A DNA stretch of 64,000 nucleotides from Pseudomonas sp. JM0905a. Its GTDB lineage: Bacteria > Pseudomonadota > Gammaproteobacteria > Pseudomonadales > Pseudomonadaceae. The stretch's first letter is position 1, and each line of letters begins with the position of its first letter. The position numbers and the translations under genes are program-made. Positions 25,333-34,241 of the stretch are shown here, piece by piece. The notes under the pieces are model-generated. The model did no database searches and was not told the origin of the DNA. It was given only the letters and a program-made list of their open reading frames with translations. The DNA is taken from NCBI RefSeq assembly GCF_014700075.1, contig NZ_JACXBU010000011.1, positions 62,001-126,000 of the forward strand, in the 5' to 3' direction.

Positions 25333-25370
25333 GGTAACTTACCAATAGTAACTTACTGAAAGTAACTTGC
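25333..25370. promoter_or_regulatory. Triple operator for the TetR repressor
   Basis: GGTAACTTACC (25333), AGTAACTTACT (25347) and AGTAACTTGC (25361) lie exactly 14 bp apart. The first two are perfect palindromes of the form xGTAA-C-TTACx and the third is degraded. They start 16 bp from the tetR start codon and lie before the divergent reductase gene. Confidence 0.7.
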
Positions 25371-25423
25371 GCCCAGCTTATAGGGCCAGGTCCCTACCCG
25401 CAATCAGCTACCGGAGTTCAGCC

Positions 25424-26038
25424 ATGCACACCCTGATAGTCGTTGCCCATCCTGATTCCAATTCACTCACCCACAATCTGGCCAAACAGGTTGCCGAAGG
25501 TCTGAAGGCTGCCGGCCATAGCTCGGAACTGGCCGACCTGCACGCTGAAGGTTTCGATCAGCGCTACAGCCTCGCGGACCTCAACGTGCACCGCCACATG
25601 GCAACGCCGCCCGCCGATGTGCTCGCCGAGCAGGCGCGCATCGAGCGAGCCGACAGCCTGGTGCTGGTGTTCCCGGTCTATTGGTGGTCGCTGCCCGGGC
25701 TGCTGAAAAGCTGGGTCGAGCGGGTCTTCTGCAACGGCTGGGCGTTCGGCTATAGCCTGGAGGGCGGACTGCAGAAGAAACTGCGCCATCTGCAGGTGCA
25801 TCTGATCGGCGTCGCCGCCGGGGATGCCGGCCTGTTCCAGCGGCACGGCTATGACCTGGCGATGAAGACCCAGATCGATCACGGTATTTTCGACTACTGC
25901 GGCGTCAGCGTGCTGGGCTCGCACCTGATGTTCGAATCGGAATCCCGCGATCCCGCGCCTCACCTGGAAGCCGCGCGCTCCGTTGGTCAAGCCATGTTCG
26001 CGACCGTACCGGCACAGCAAACAGCGGAAGTGGTCTGA
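25424..26038 (+). CDS. NAD(P)H quinone oxidoreductase, flavodoxin-like fold
   Basis: This 204-residue flavoprotein belongs to the MdaB/KefF/NQO1-like group. The phosphate loop is VVAHPDSNSLTHNLA (about residues 6-20). The FMN/FAD region VLVFPVYWWSLPGLLKSWVERVF (about 80-102) is strongly diagnostic, as is the GWAFGYS segment. Members do two-electron reduction of quinones and protect from electrophiles. The ATG at 25424 has GGAG 8 nt upstream. It is controlled by the divergent TetR in all likelihood. The stop overlaps a GTCTGA-gtgc-TCAGAC hairpin shared with the convergent CHAD gene. Confidence 0.87.
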   Translation: MHTLIVVAHPDSNSLTHNLAKQVAEGLKAAGHSSELADLHAEGFDQRYSLADLNVHRHMATPPADVLAEQARIERADSLVLVFPVYWWSLPGLLKSWVERVFCNGWAFGYSLEGGLQKKLRHLQVHLIGVAAGDAGLFQRHGYDLAMKTQIDHGIFDYCGVSVLGSHLMFESESRDPAPHLEAARSVGQAMFATVPAQQTAEVV

Positions 26039-26042
26039 GTGC

Positions 26043-26831
26043 TCAGACGCCCGGCTCTCGCCTGGGTGCCTCTTCCGAGAGGTGTTCGGCGAGGATCGAC
26101 AGTTCGACTTCGGCAGCCTTGAGTTCCGCCGCCCCGGCAATCTCCCAGCGATCCTTGAGCACCAGCAGGTCGGCTTCCTGATCGGCCTTCAGGCACCACT
26201 GGAAATGGTCGTGCCAGTCGCCCAGCGCGGACTGCACGGCCTTCAGTGCGTGGAAGGCGTCCTGGGAAATGGGTGAAAGCTTCGGGTAGGCCTCGTGGAC
26301 GTAGCGCATGCGCTTGACCAGGAGGCGCAGCGCGTGGCGGTCGTACTCCGGGTCGGCCAGCGCCTCGCGCAGGCGCTGCAACTGGCGTCGCAGGCGAATC
26401 TTCACGCGCTCGCGCAGCTTGTCCAGGTCGCCATCGCGTTCGGCTGCACGCATCCGCGCCGGCCAGCGGTCGAGCACCGCCATGAAACGTTGCACCGTAG
26501 CGCTGGCTTCGATGATGGCGTAGCGGGACTCCAGCAGGTGCTGGCGGCGCTCCGCCTGCTCGTGGAATCCCTGGCGATCCAGTTCGACGATCAACACCTC
26601 AAGGTCACGCACCGGCGTGGTCAGCCGACCGACATCGGCCGCCGCGGCATCCAACTCTCTTGTGGGCTCCAGCCGGCGCATCGGCCGCAACAGGCTGCGC
26701 AACTTGCGCAAGCCGATTCGCAGATCGTGCAGTGCCTCGACATCCGTGCGGCAGGCGAGCCGCGCATAGGCATGGTGAAGCTTGACCTCCAGTTCCAGTA
26801 CCTGAGCGATGAGCGAATCGACGAATGACAT
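26043..26831 (-). CDS. CHAD domain protein
   Basis: This 262-residue helical protein has the conserved-histidine alpha-helical (CHAD) domain throughout. It shows the spaced His and basic residues VEALHDLRIGLRKLRSLLRPM (about 32-52), TTPVRDLEVLIVEL (about 80) and RHALRLLVKRMRYVHEAYP (about 185). CHAD proteins bind inorganic polyphosphate, and this one stands alone without a CYTH domain. It is convergent with the quinone reductase, with only four bases between the stops. Its likely role is association with polyphosphate granules. Confidence 0.82.
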   Translation of the reverse strand: MSFVDSLIAQVLELEVKLHHAYARLACRTDVEALHDLRIGLRKLRSLLRPMRRLEPTRELDAAAADVGRLTTPVRDLEVLIVELDRQGFHEQAERRQHLLESRYAIIEASATVQRFMAVLDRWPARMRAAERDGDLDKLRERVKIRLRRQLQRLREALADPEYDRHALRLLVKRMRYVHEAYPKLSPISQDAFHALKAVQSALGDWHDHFQWCLKADQEADLLVLKDRWEIAGAAELKAAEVELSILAEHLSEEAPRREPGV

Positions 26832-26994
26832 CCTGGCTACCCTTCGAATCAGTGTGCCAGGAGAGTAGCCAAGGAAAGTGAGAGTGATGTTGCATCAGGT
26901 CAATTTCGCCACGAGCCGGCACAGCGGCCAGCGTGGACAGGGGCGGACGCTTGTGGCAGCGTCCGGTTGAAATTGGCGAACCAGGGAGTCCGGT

Positions 26995-27411
26995 GTGGCT
27001 GACAAGACAGAAGCGATCGCGCGATTCATCAAGCAGGAATTTCCCCAGACCCGCGTCGAGGTCGACGCCGTGGGCGAACGCAGCGCCCGGGTGTCCCAGG
27101 CGGTGGACGAATCCGACCTGCGGCCTGGCGGCACAGTTTCCGGCCCCACATTGATGGCCCTGGCGGACGTCGCGCTGTACGTCGCCCTGCTGGGGGAAAT
27201 CGGCATCGTACCGCTGGCAGTGACCACCAGCCTGACCATCAACTTCCTGCGCAAACCCGAGGCCAGCAAGCGCGTCATTGGCGAATGCCAGTTGATGAAA
27301 GTCGGCAAGACCCTCGCCGTAGGTGAAGTTTCGCTCTATTCAGAGGGGCTGGATGAACCGGTGGCCCACGTGGTGGGTACCTACTCGATACCGCCGGCGC
27401 ACATGCGTTAA
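26995..27411 (+). CDS. PaaI-like hotdog thioesterase
   Basis: This 138-residue single hotdog domain protein probably hydrolyses acyl- or aryl-CoA thioesters. The catalytic helix region is RPGGTVSGPTLMALADVALY (Asp at about 58) and the following strand LAVTTSLTINFLRKP is typical of the PaaI/YigI group. The C-terminal HVVGTYSIPP completes the sheet. The start is GTG at 26995. It stands alone upstream of rlhA (106 bp gap). The substrate is not evident. Confidence 0.8.
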   Translation: MADKTEAIARFIKQEFPQTRVEVDAVGERSARVSQAVDESDLRPGGTVSGPTLMALADVALYVALLGEIGIVPLAVTTSLTINFLRKPEASKRVIGECQLMKVGKTLAVGEVSLYSEGLDEPVAHVVGTYSIPPAHMR

Positions 27412-27517
27412 GCGCGAAGGCACAGGCTCCGTTCCACCATCCGGCACCCCATGGGTGCCCGGGCGCCACAGGCCCGGTACAATGCGCCCCCTGCATACGT
27501 GCCGGACCGTGAATGCC

Positions 27518-29521
27518 ATGTCTTTGCCCAAGAACCAATTAGAACTGCTCAGCCCCGCCCGCGACGTCACTATCGCCCGCGAGGCCATCCTGCATGGCGC
27601 CGACGCCGTGTACATCGGCGGCCCGAGTTTCGGCGCCCGCCACAACGCCTGCAACGAAGTGGCGGAAATCGCCAAGCTGGTGGAGTTCGCCCACCGCTTC
27701 CACGTGCGAGTGTTCGTCACCATCAACACCATCCTCCACGACGACGAGCTGGAGCCGGCACGCAAGCTGATCCACGAACTCTACGACGCCGGCGTCGACG
27801 CGCTGATCGTGCAGGACATGGGCGTCCTCGATCTGGACATCCCGCCCATCGAGCTGCACGCCAGCACCCAGACCGACATCCGCACCCTGGAACGCGCCAA
27901 GTTCCTCGACCAGGCCGGCTTCTCCCAACTGGTACTGGCCCGCGAGCTGAACCTCAAGCAGATCCGCGCCATCGCCGATGAAACCGACGCGGCCATCGAG
28001 TTCTTCATCCACGGTGCCCTGTGCGTGGCCTTCTCCGGCCAGTGCAACATCTCCCACGCCCAGACCGGCCGCAGCGCCAACCGTGGCGACTGCTCCCAGG
28101 CCTGCCGCCTGCCCTACACCCTGAAGGATGACCAAGGCCGCGTCGTGGCCTTCGAAAAGCACCTGCTGTCGATGAAGGACAACAACCAGAGCGCCAACCT
28201 CAGCGCGCTGGTGGATGCCGGCGTGCGCTCCTTCAAGATCGAAGGCCGCTACAAGGATGCGAGCTACGTCAAGAACATCACCGCCTACTACCGCCAGCGC
28301 CTCGACGGCATCCTCGAAGGACGCCCGGACCTGGCCCGCGCCTCCAGCGGCCGCACTGATCACTTCTTCGTGCCGGACCCGGACAAGACCTTCCACCGCG
28401 GCAGCACCGACTACTTCGTCACCGACCGCAAGATCGACATCGGCGCCTTCGACACGCCGACCTTTACCGGCCTGCCGGTGGGTCAAGTGGAGAAAGTCGG
28501 CAAGCGCGACTTGCTGGTCGTGACCCATGATCCGCTGTCCAACGGCGACGGCCTCAACGTGCTGGTCAAGCGCGAGGTGGTGGGCTTCCGCGCCAACATC
28601 GCCGAGCTGAAGGGCGAGTTCGAGGAAGACGGCGAGAAGCGCTGGCGCTACCGCGTCGAGCCCAACGAGATGCCGGCCGCCCTCTCCCGCCTGCGCCCGC
28701 ATCATCCGCTATCGCGCAACCTGGACCACAACTGGCAACAGGCCCTGTTGAAGACGTCCGCCGAACGCCGTGTCGGCCTCGACTGGAAGGCCAGCCTGCG
28801 CGAAGAAGCCCTGGAGCTGACCGCCATCAGTGAGGAAGGCGTCAGCGCGAGCGTCAGGCTGGACGGCCCCTTCGGCACCGCCAACAAGCCTGAACAGGCC
28901 CTGGAACAACTGCACGACCTGCTCGGCCAGCTGGGTACGACCCAGTACCACGCCGGGAAGATCGAACTGGACGCGCCGCAGGCCTTCTTCATCCCGAACT
29001 CGCAGCTCAAGGCCCTGCGCCGCGAAGCCATCGAGGCCCTGACCGACGCCCGCGTAAAGGCCCACCCGCGTGGCAGCCGCAAGGCCGAGACCAACCCGCC
29101 GCCGGTGTACCCGGAGGCGCACCTGTCCTTCCTGTTCAACGTTTACAACCAGAAGGCCCGCGACTTCTATCACCGCCACGGTGTGCAACTGATCGACGCC
29201 GCCTACGAGGCGCATGAAGAAACGGGCGAAGTGCCGGTGATGGTCACCAAGCACTGCCTGCGTTTCTCCTTCAACCTCTGCCCCAAACAGGCCAAGGGCG
29301 TGACCGGCGTGCGCACCAAGGTCGCGCCGATGCAACTGGTGCACGGCGACGAAGTGCTGACCCTGAAGTTCGACTGCAAGCCCTGCGAGATGCACGTGAT
29401 CGGCAAGATCAAGGGCCATATCCTCGACCTGCCGCAACCGGGTAGCGATGCGAGCAACGTGGTCGGGCAGATCAGCCCGGATGACCTGCTGAAAACCATC
29501 CGCCACCGTTCACCGCACTAA
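27518..29521 (+). CDS. rlhA: RlhA, 23S rRNA C2501 hydroxylase (peptidase U32 family)
   Basis: This 667-residue U32-family protein is of the size of E. coli RlhA (YdcP, 653). RlhA introduces 5-hydroxycytidine at 23S rRNA position 2501 using prephenate and an iron-sulfur centre. The U32 signature is FIHGALCVAFSGQCNISHAQTG followed by NRGDCSQACRLPY (about residues 165-205), giving three of the conserved cysteines. The N-terminal barrel starts LELLSPARDVTIAREAILHGADAVYIG. Late cysteines in KFDCKPCEMHV (about 620) are also typical. The start is ATG 27518, with no strong ribosome site visible. It is convergent with the CAP gene via a hairpin. Confidence 0.88.
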   Translation: MSLPKNQLELLSPARDVTIAREAILHGADAVYIGGPSFGARHNACNEVAEIAKLVEFAHRFHVRVFVTINTILHDDELEPARKLIHELYDAGVDALIVQDMGVLDLDIPPIELHASTQTDIRTLERAKFLDQAGFSQLVLARELNLKQIRAIADETDAAIEFFIHGALCVAFSGQCNISHAQTGRSANRGDCSQACRLPYTLKDDQGRVVAFEKHLLSMKDNNQSANLSALVDAGVRSFKIEGRYKDASYVKNITAYYRQRLDGILEGRPDLARASSGRTDHFFVPDPDKTFHRGSTDYFVTDRKIDIGAFDTPTFTGLPVGQVEKVGKRDLLVVTHDPLSNGDGLNVLVKREVVGFRANIAELKGEFEEDGEKRWRYRVEPNEMPAALSRLRPHHPLSRNLDHNWQQALLKTSAERRVGLDWKASLREEALELTAISEEGVSASVRLDGPFGTANKPEQALEQLHDLLGQLGTTQYHAGKIELDAPQAFFIPNSQLKALRREAIEALTDARVKAHPRGSRKAETNPPPVYPEAHLSFLFNVYNQKARDFYHRHGVQLIDAAYEAHEETGEVPVMVTKHCLRFSFNLCPKQAKGVTGVRTKVAPMQLVHGDEVLTLKFDCKPCEMHVIGKIKGHILDLPQPGSDASNVVGQISPDDLLKTIRHRSPH

Positions 29522-29530
29522 GCACATGCT

Positions 29531-29564
29531 GCCCCTCACGCTGTGCAATGTGGCGTGCAGGGGC
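29531..29564. terminator. Bidirectional hairpin between rlhA and the CAP gene
   Basis: An 11-bp stem with one bulge (GCCCCT-CACGC pairing with GCGTG-c-AGGGGC) lies in the 48-bp gap between convergent genes. It is strong but without a clear T-run. Confidence 0.55.
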
Positions 29565-29569
29565 GGCCG

Positions 29570-30442
29570 TCAGTGCGTTCCCAGCAGCAGGGTCCAATAG
29601 ATTCCGGCATCGCTTTGCGGGTCCACCGCGTAGCCTGCGCCCAATTCAGTGAACCTCGGGTCCATTATCCTGGCGCAATACACCGGGGTGGCCAGCCAGC
29701 CTTCGATCACACTTACCGACCTGCCGAAACCGGCCGCGATGTTCTCGTCGAGCTGCTGGCCGCGGTAGCCAGCGGCTCGGGCCAGGTCCGCCGGCAGCAC
29801 GCCACTTCCAGGTTTGCGGGCGAAGAAGTTGCCGTTTGCCATGGCCCGGCTATAGCGCTCGGCCGCTGTGCCTAGGGCGGCGTTCCAGGCCACTGGCGGT
29901 GCTGGGGCGAAGGTAACGTCCCCGCAGTTGCGCGAACGGGTGCGCAACGCGTTCACCAGCACCAGCAGAACCTGTCCTTCCTCCTGCCACTCGCCGAGAT
30001 CGTCATCCAGCAACGGCCGCGCCAGCACGATGCGCCAGTTGCTGCCGGCCTGGCTGACGCCGATATCGACGAACTGGGGATCCAGCAACGAATGGCAGTG
30101 CCGCGCCTGCAACATCGCGAAGGCCGCCTGGGCGTCGACTGGGCCGGTCAGGCGGATGGTCTTCGCGCTGGCAACCGGATAACCGGAGCGCACCAGATGG
30201 TCCTGCCAGTAGCCACTGTCGTCCACTGGAAGTACCAGGCGTGGTTCCGCCACCAGTGGCGTCAGGACTTCGGCCTGCTGCCCGGCGCAGGTCTGCGAGT
30301 GGGTACGGTAGGTGTTGATCGCCTCTAGCAGCTGCGCGTCCGAACTCGCCGCCTGGGCGCTGCCAGCGAAGAGCCCGAGCAGCAAACCAAGGGCCTTGAG
30401 CCCGTTTGCAGGGATGCTTGTCCACGAATGAAGTACCGGCAT
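29570..30442 (-). CDS. Secreted CAP-domain protein
   Basis: This 290-residue exported protein has a signal peptide ending near residue 31 (LFAGSAQAAS). The C-terminal half (about 160-290) is a CAP/SCP domain with LVLVNALRTRSRNCGD, NAALGTAAERYSRAMANGNFFAR, LDENIAAGF and the closing YWTLLLGTH. The first half (about 35-150) resembles a second degenerate copy: QLLEAINTYR, and HCHSLLDPQFVDIGVSQAGSNWRIVLA. The usual active-site Ser-His is replaced by an Ala-Arg-Lys stretch in the C-terminal copy. CAP proteins bind lipids or have unknown periplasmic roles. It diverges from chrB with a 141-bp gap. Confidence 0.8.
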   Translation of the reverse strand: MPVLHSWTSIPANGLKALGLLLGLFAGSAQAASSDAQLLEAINTYRTHSQTCAGQQAEVLTPLVAEPRLVLPVDDSGYWQDHLVRSGYPVASAKTIRLTGPVDAQAAFAMLQARHCHSLLDPQFVDIGVSQAGSNWRIVLARPLLDDDLGEWQEEGQVLLVLVNALRTRSRNCGDVTFAPAPPVAWNAALGTAAERYSRAMANGNFFARKPGSGVLPADLARAAGYRGQQLDENIAAGFGRSVSVIEGWLATPVYCARIMDPRFTELGAGYAVDPQSDAGIYWTLLLGTH

Positions 30443-30546
30443 GGCAAATCCTCCGGCAAACGACGCAGCACTCCCAATATTCGACCCGTCAACGCGGGCG
30501 CGTTGCTACGGCGAAGGATGCTTTTCTGTACCTTGAATCGAGAGTA

Positions 30547-30585
30547 ATGTAGTGATACGTACATCTTTTGTTAGAGACACTACAT
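30547..30585. promoter_or_regulatory. Inverted repeat overlapping the chrB start codon
   Basis: ATGTAGTG at 30547-30554 and CACTACAT at 30578-30585 are perfect 8-bp arms 23 bp apart. The right arm contains the first two bases of the chrB ATG (30584). ChrB is a chromate-responsive regulator, so autoregulation through this site is plausible. No ribosome site of normal strength precedes chrB. Confidence 0.5.
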
Positions 30586-31528
30586 GGAAAGCTGGCTTTC
30601 CCTGGTCATCGGCCTCCCCACCGCCAACGCCACTGCGCGCATGCGGGCCTGGCGCGCATTGAAGGCCAGCGGTGCGGCAGTACTGCGCGACGGCGTGTAC
30701 CTGCTGCCGGACAGGCCTGAATGCCGCGAAGCCCTCTCCGAGGTCGAACGGGACATCCTCGCCATCAACGGCACCGCCTACCTGCTCCCTGTACAGGACC
30801 CGCAAGGCGAACGCTTCATCTCCATGTTCGACCGCAGCGAGGATTACCAGGCCCTGCGCGACGAAGTCGAAGCCTGCCGCAACCAGCTAACCGCCGGGAA
30901 TGCCCTGGCCAGCACCCGGCAAATCCGCAAGCTGCGCAAGGCGTTCACGCAACTGGTGGGTATCGACTTCTTCCCCGGAAAACCCCGGCAACAGCTGGAT
31001 GCCGCCTTGCAGGAGCTGGAGACGGCGGTCAGCCGCGCCCTGTCGGCGGATGAACCGAGCAGCCAGCCGCAGCCGATCAGGCCTCTCAGACAGCGCGATC
31101 ATCAGGGGCGCCTCTGGGCCACGCGCAAGCGACCCTGGGTCGATCGCCTGGCCAGCGCCTGGCTGATCCGCCGTTTCATCGACCCGGGTGCACGCTTCCT
31201 CTGGCTGGAATCGCCGAGCGATTGCCCGACCGACGCGCTGGGCTTTGATTTCGACGGCGCGACATTCAGCCATGTGGGCAACCGCGTCACCTTCGAGACC
31301 CTCAAAGACAGCTTCCAACTGGACGCGCCCGCCCTTCACCGGGTTGCAGCCCTGGTGCATTACCTTGACGTCGGCGGTGTCCAGCCGGCGGAAGCGGCGG
31401 GGGTCGAGCGGGTCCTGGCCGGCCTGCGCGAGAGCATTACCGATGACGATCAACTCGTAGCCTCAGCGGGCGCCATCTTCGATGGCCTGCTGGCAGCCTT
31501 CGCGAGAGAAGAGAAAAACGATGAATGA
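30584..31528 (+). CDS. chrB: ChrB chromate resistance regulator
   Basis: This 314-residue protein has the two-part ChrB layout. The N-terminal domain (about 1-125: MESWLSLVIGLPTANATARMRAWRALKASGAAVLRDGVYLLP) resembles a winged-helix regulator. The C-terminal ChrB domain (about 165-305) contains WVDRLASAWLIRRFIDPGARFLWL and a late GAIFDGLLAAF. ChrB senses chromate and controls chrA in studied operons. Its stop overlaps chrA by eight bases, so the two are coupled. An inverted repeat overlaps its own start codon. Confidence 0.9.
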   Translation: MESWLSLVIGLPTANATARMRAWRALKASGAAVLRDGVYLLPDRPECREALSEVERDILAINGTAYLLPVQDPQGERFISMFDRSEDYQALRDEVEACRNQLTAGNALASTRQIRKLRKAFTQLVGIDFFPGKPRQQLDAALQELETAVSRALSADEPSSQPQPIRPLRQRDHQGRLWATRKRPWVDRLASAWLIRRFIDPGARFLWLESPSDCPTDALGFDFDGATFSHVGNRVTFETLKDSFQLDAPALHRVAALVHYLDVGGVQPAEAAGVERVLAGLRESITDDDQLVASAGAIFDGLLAAFAREEKNDE

Positions 31529-32885
31529 AACCACCCTGCGTCCAACCGGGGAGTCGCACCCCCTCGCCGCCCCCGTGGGCCTGTTCGAGGCATTCCTGTT
31601 CTGGCTCAAGCTGGGCTTCATCAGCTTCGGCGGCCCGGCCGGGCAGATCGCGATCATGCACCAGGAGCTGGTGGAGCGGCGCCGCTGGATCAGCGAACGG
31701 CGCTTCCTCCACGCCCTGAACTACTGCATGTTGCTGCCCGGTCCGGAGGCCCAGCAACTGGCGACCTACATCGGCTGGCTGATGCACCGGACCTGGGGCG
31801 GCGTCATCGCCGGGGCGCTTTTCGTGCTGCCCTCGCTGTTCATCCTCATCCTGCTGTCCTGGGTCTACATCGCCTTTGGCGAAGTGCCGGTGGTGGCCGG
31901 ACTCTTCTATGGCATCAAGCCGGCGGTGACCGCGATCGTGGTCCACGCGGCCCATCGCATCGGCTCACGTGCACTCAAGAACGGCTGGCTGTGGGGGATT
32001 GCCGCGGCCTCCTTCGTGGCGATCTTCGCCCTCGACCTGCCCTTCCCGCTGATCGTGCTGGCCGCAGCCCTGATCGGCTACGTCGGTGGCCGCGTAGCGC
32101 CGGACAAGTTCGCCCTCGGCGGTGGACATAACGCGGCCAAGGCCAACTATGGGCCGGCGTTGATCGATGACGAAACGCCAACGCCCGAGCATGCGCGTTT
32201 CCGCTGGTCCCGCTTGTTGTTGCTGGTGGTAGTGGGCGCCCTGCTCTGGGTGCTGCCAATGGGCCTGCTCACCGCCGTCTTTGGCTGGCAGGGCACCCTC
32301 ACCCAGATGGGCTGGTTCTTCACCAAGGCGGCGCTGCTCACCTTCGGCGGCGCCTACGCCGTGCTGCCCTATGTCTACCAGGGCGCAGTGGGTCACTACG
32401 GCTGGCTCACCCCGACTCAGATGATCGATGGCCTGGCCCTGGGCGAAACCACGCCGGGGCCGCTGATCATGGTGGTCGCCTTTGTCGGTTTCGTGGGCGG
32501 CTACGTGCACCCGATGTTCGGCGCCGACCAGGCATTCCTTGCCGGTGCCGTCGCCGCCAGCCTGGTGACCTGGTTCACTTTCCTGCCCTCCTTCCTGTTC
32601 ATCCTCGCTGGCGGGCCGCTGGTGGAGTCCACGCACAACGAGCTGAAGTTCACCGCGCCACTCATCGGCATCACCGCCGCCGTGGTGGGAGTGATCCTCA
32701 ACCTGGCGCTGTTCTTCGGCTACCACGTGCTCTGGCCGGACGGTTTCCAAGGCCGCTTCGACTGGCCCTCGGCGGTGATCGCCCTGGCAGCCGCCATGGC
32801 CCTGTTCCGGTTCAAGCGTGGCGTCATCCAGGTGCTCATGGCCTGCGCCGTCACCGGCCTGGCGGTGCACCTGCTGCGAATCTGA
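31521..32885 (+). CDS. chrA: ChrA chromate efflux transporter
   Basis: This 454-residue inner-membrane transporter expels chromate, driven by the proton motive force. It is the long, two-domain form. The N-terminal half has FLKLGFISFGGPAGQIAIMHQELVE-type signatures (the FGGPAGQ motif at about residue 39) and LPGPEAQQLATYIG. The second half repeats the motif as LLTFGGAYAVLPY and GETTPGPLIMVVAFVGF. The ATG at 31521 lies inside the last codons of chrB. A rhodanese gene follows 29 bp later, as in some chrBACE-type clusters. Confidence 0.92.
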   Translation: MNETTLRPTGESHPLAAPVGLFEAFLFWLKLGFISFGGPAGQIAIMHQELVERRRWISERRFLHALNYCMLLPGPEAQQLATYIGWLMHRTWGGVIAGALFVLPSLFILILLSWVYIAFGEVPVVAGLFYGIKPAVTAIVVHAAHRIGSRALKNGWLWGIAAASFVAIFALDLPFPLIVLAAALIGYVGGRVAPDKFALGGGHNAAKANYGPALIDDETPTPEHARFRWSRLLLLVVVGALLWVLPMGLLTAVFGWQGTLTQMGWFFTKAALLTFGGAYAVLPYVYQGAVGHYGWLTPTQMIDGLALGETTPGPLIMVVAFVGFVGGYVHPMFGADQAFLAGAVAASLVTWFTFLPSFLFILAGGPLVESTHNELKFTAPLIGITAAVVGVILNLALFFGYHVLWPDGFQGRFDWPSAVIALAAAMALFRFKRGVIQVLMACAVTGLAVHLLRI

Positions 32886-32914
32886 CCAAGGTCTCACCGG
32901 GCCGGGAGGTGTCC

Positions 32915-33235
32915 ATGGACCGCATCAGCATCTGCGAGCTGGCGGAATGGCAAGCGGCGTCGCGCAGCTTCACCCTGCTGGACGTGCGCCGCGCCAGCGT
33001 CCGCAGCGCCGATGGCGCCGAAATTCCCGGCGCGCGCTGGCTGGACCCGGAAGCCGTGTTCACCTGGAAAGACTCGATACCTCGCGACAGGCCGGTGGTG
33101 CTCTACTGCGCCCACGGCCACGAAATCAGCCAGGGCATCGCCGCCACGCTGGCCGCCATGGGGCTGGACGCGCGCTACCTGATCGACGGCTTCACCGGAT
33201 GGCGCGAAGCCGGACGATCCACCACGGACCTGTGA
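32915..33235 (+). CDS. Rhodanese-domain protein of the chromate operon (ChrE-like)
   Basis: This is a 106-residue single rhodanese domain with the catalytic Cys in VVLYCAHGHEISQ (about residue 66). FTLLDVRRASVRSADGAEIPGAR opens the domain and FTGWREAG closes it. Its place directly after chrBA matches the rhodanese-like ChrE reported in some chromate clusters, where thiol or sulfur handling during chromate stress is proposed. I chose ATG 32915 with GGGAGG just upstream; an in-frame GTG at 32909 overlaps that ribosome site. Confidence 0.82.
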   Translation: MDRISICELAEWQAASRSFTLLDVRRASVRSADGAEIPGARWLDPEAVFTWKDSIPRDRPVVLYCAHGHEISQGIAATLAAMGLDARYLIDGFTGWREAGRSTTDL

Positions 33236-33250
33236 AGGTGATGGATGGTC

Positions 33251-33267
33251 ACTTGTTTGATGCAAGT
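33251..33267. promoter_or_regulatory. Inverted repeat upstream of the HxlR gene
   Basis: ACTTG-TTTGATG-CAAGT is a perfect 5-7-5 inverted repeat about 70 bp before the hxlR-type start. It is in an AT-rich stretch likely to hold the promoter and could be an autoregulatory site. Confidence 0.35.
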
Positions 33268-33335
33268 AGCCTGATTATATTTTGATCATCATTCAACGCT
33301 CTGCCGCCCTGCTCCAGGGGGCAACAGGAGGTCCC

Positions 33336-33830
33336 ATGAAAAGAACCAGTTTCCAGGACATGCCCTGCCCGGTTGCCCAGGCCCTGGAGGTGATAGGTGA
33401 TAGCTGGAACGTGCTGATTCTTCGCGAAGCCTTTTATGGAGCCTCCCGTTTCGATGATTTCGCCCGGGCCCTGGGGATTCCAACCAACACCCTGACCCGG
33501 CGACTCAAGGACCTGGTGGCCGGAGGCCTCCTGGAGCGGCATCCGTACAGCGAAAAGCCGACACGATACGAGTACCTGCTCAGCGAAAAGGCACGGGAGC
33601 TACGGCCCCTGATGCTCGTACTGCTTGAGTGGGGAAATCGTCATGGCCACCTGGGCGAGAGGCGAACCATGCTGGTGGACAGCCTGACCGGAAAGCCGGT
33701 GGACCTCGTCCTGGTCGACCGTGTCACCGGACTGCCTGTCAGCTCGCAACATCGCGTGCTTCGACAGCGCCGCGATGAGGCCATTCCCGTTTCCTACGCG
33801 TTCCCCGAGCCTCAAGCCGAATCGAGCTGA
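33336..33830 (+). CDS. HxlR-family transcriptional regulator
   Basis: This 164-residue regulator has a typical HxlR winged helix (about residues 8-100): the N-terminal Cys motif MPCPVAQALEVIGDSWNVLIL, recognition helix IPTNTLTRRLKDLVAGG and wing RYEYLLSEKARELRPLM. A C-terminal tail (about 115-155) resembles the extension seen in regulators of redox-active or electrophile genes. HxlR proteins with this early Cys often sense aldehydes, quinones or hypochlorite. AGGAGG precedes the ATG. It lies between the chromate operon and the EmrAB efflux operon, either of which could be a target, but it is not divergent to them. Confidence 0.83.
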   Translation: MKRTSFQDMPCPVAQALEVIGDSWNVLILREAFYGASRFDDFARALGIPTNTLTRRLKDLVAGGLLERHPYSEKPTRYEYLLSEKARELRPLMLVLLEWGNRHGHLGERRTMLVDSLTGKPVDLVLVDRVTGLPVSSQHRVLRQRRDEAIPVSYAFPEPQAESS

Positions 33831-34241
33831 ACGACCGGCCCTTCTGTGGCCCTCCGCAGCTCATTGGTAGCGTCTGATTCCCATGACGGCCTGGTTGCGT
33901 CCCTGACACAGCCGGCTTCACACCGTATTGCCGAACCTCCGGCATAGCCCGAATTTCCTGCCTTTCGCCCTCCCCGCGCGCGGAATCCTACCGCCCGTCT
34001 CCAGCGTCATTTCATCACTTGCATGATGGAAGTAACCATGTTTGGATTACGCCCATCATATACCCCGAACAGTCGTTGCTTTCACCGTGCGGAAGCAGGT
34101 TTCGATCGGACTGATTGGATGATGGGCACCATGTGACATGGTCCTCGCCGATCCCCTGCCGAATCACAGCAAGGCACCTTGAAGAACCTGCAGAACTGTC
34201 CGGACCAACGCCCACCTGAAACCACCCCATCGGAGCCCGCC
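33831..34241. other. 410-bp interval upstream of the efflux operon
   Basis: No protein gene, RNA gene or clear repeat was recognised. The stretch 34010-34140 is less GC-rich and likely holds the efflux operon promoter. Reading frames here lack ribosome sites and family resemblance. Confidence 0.5.
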
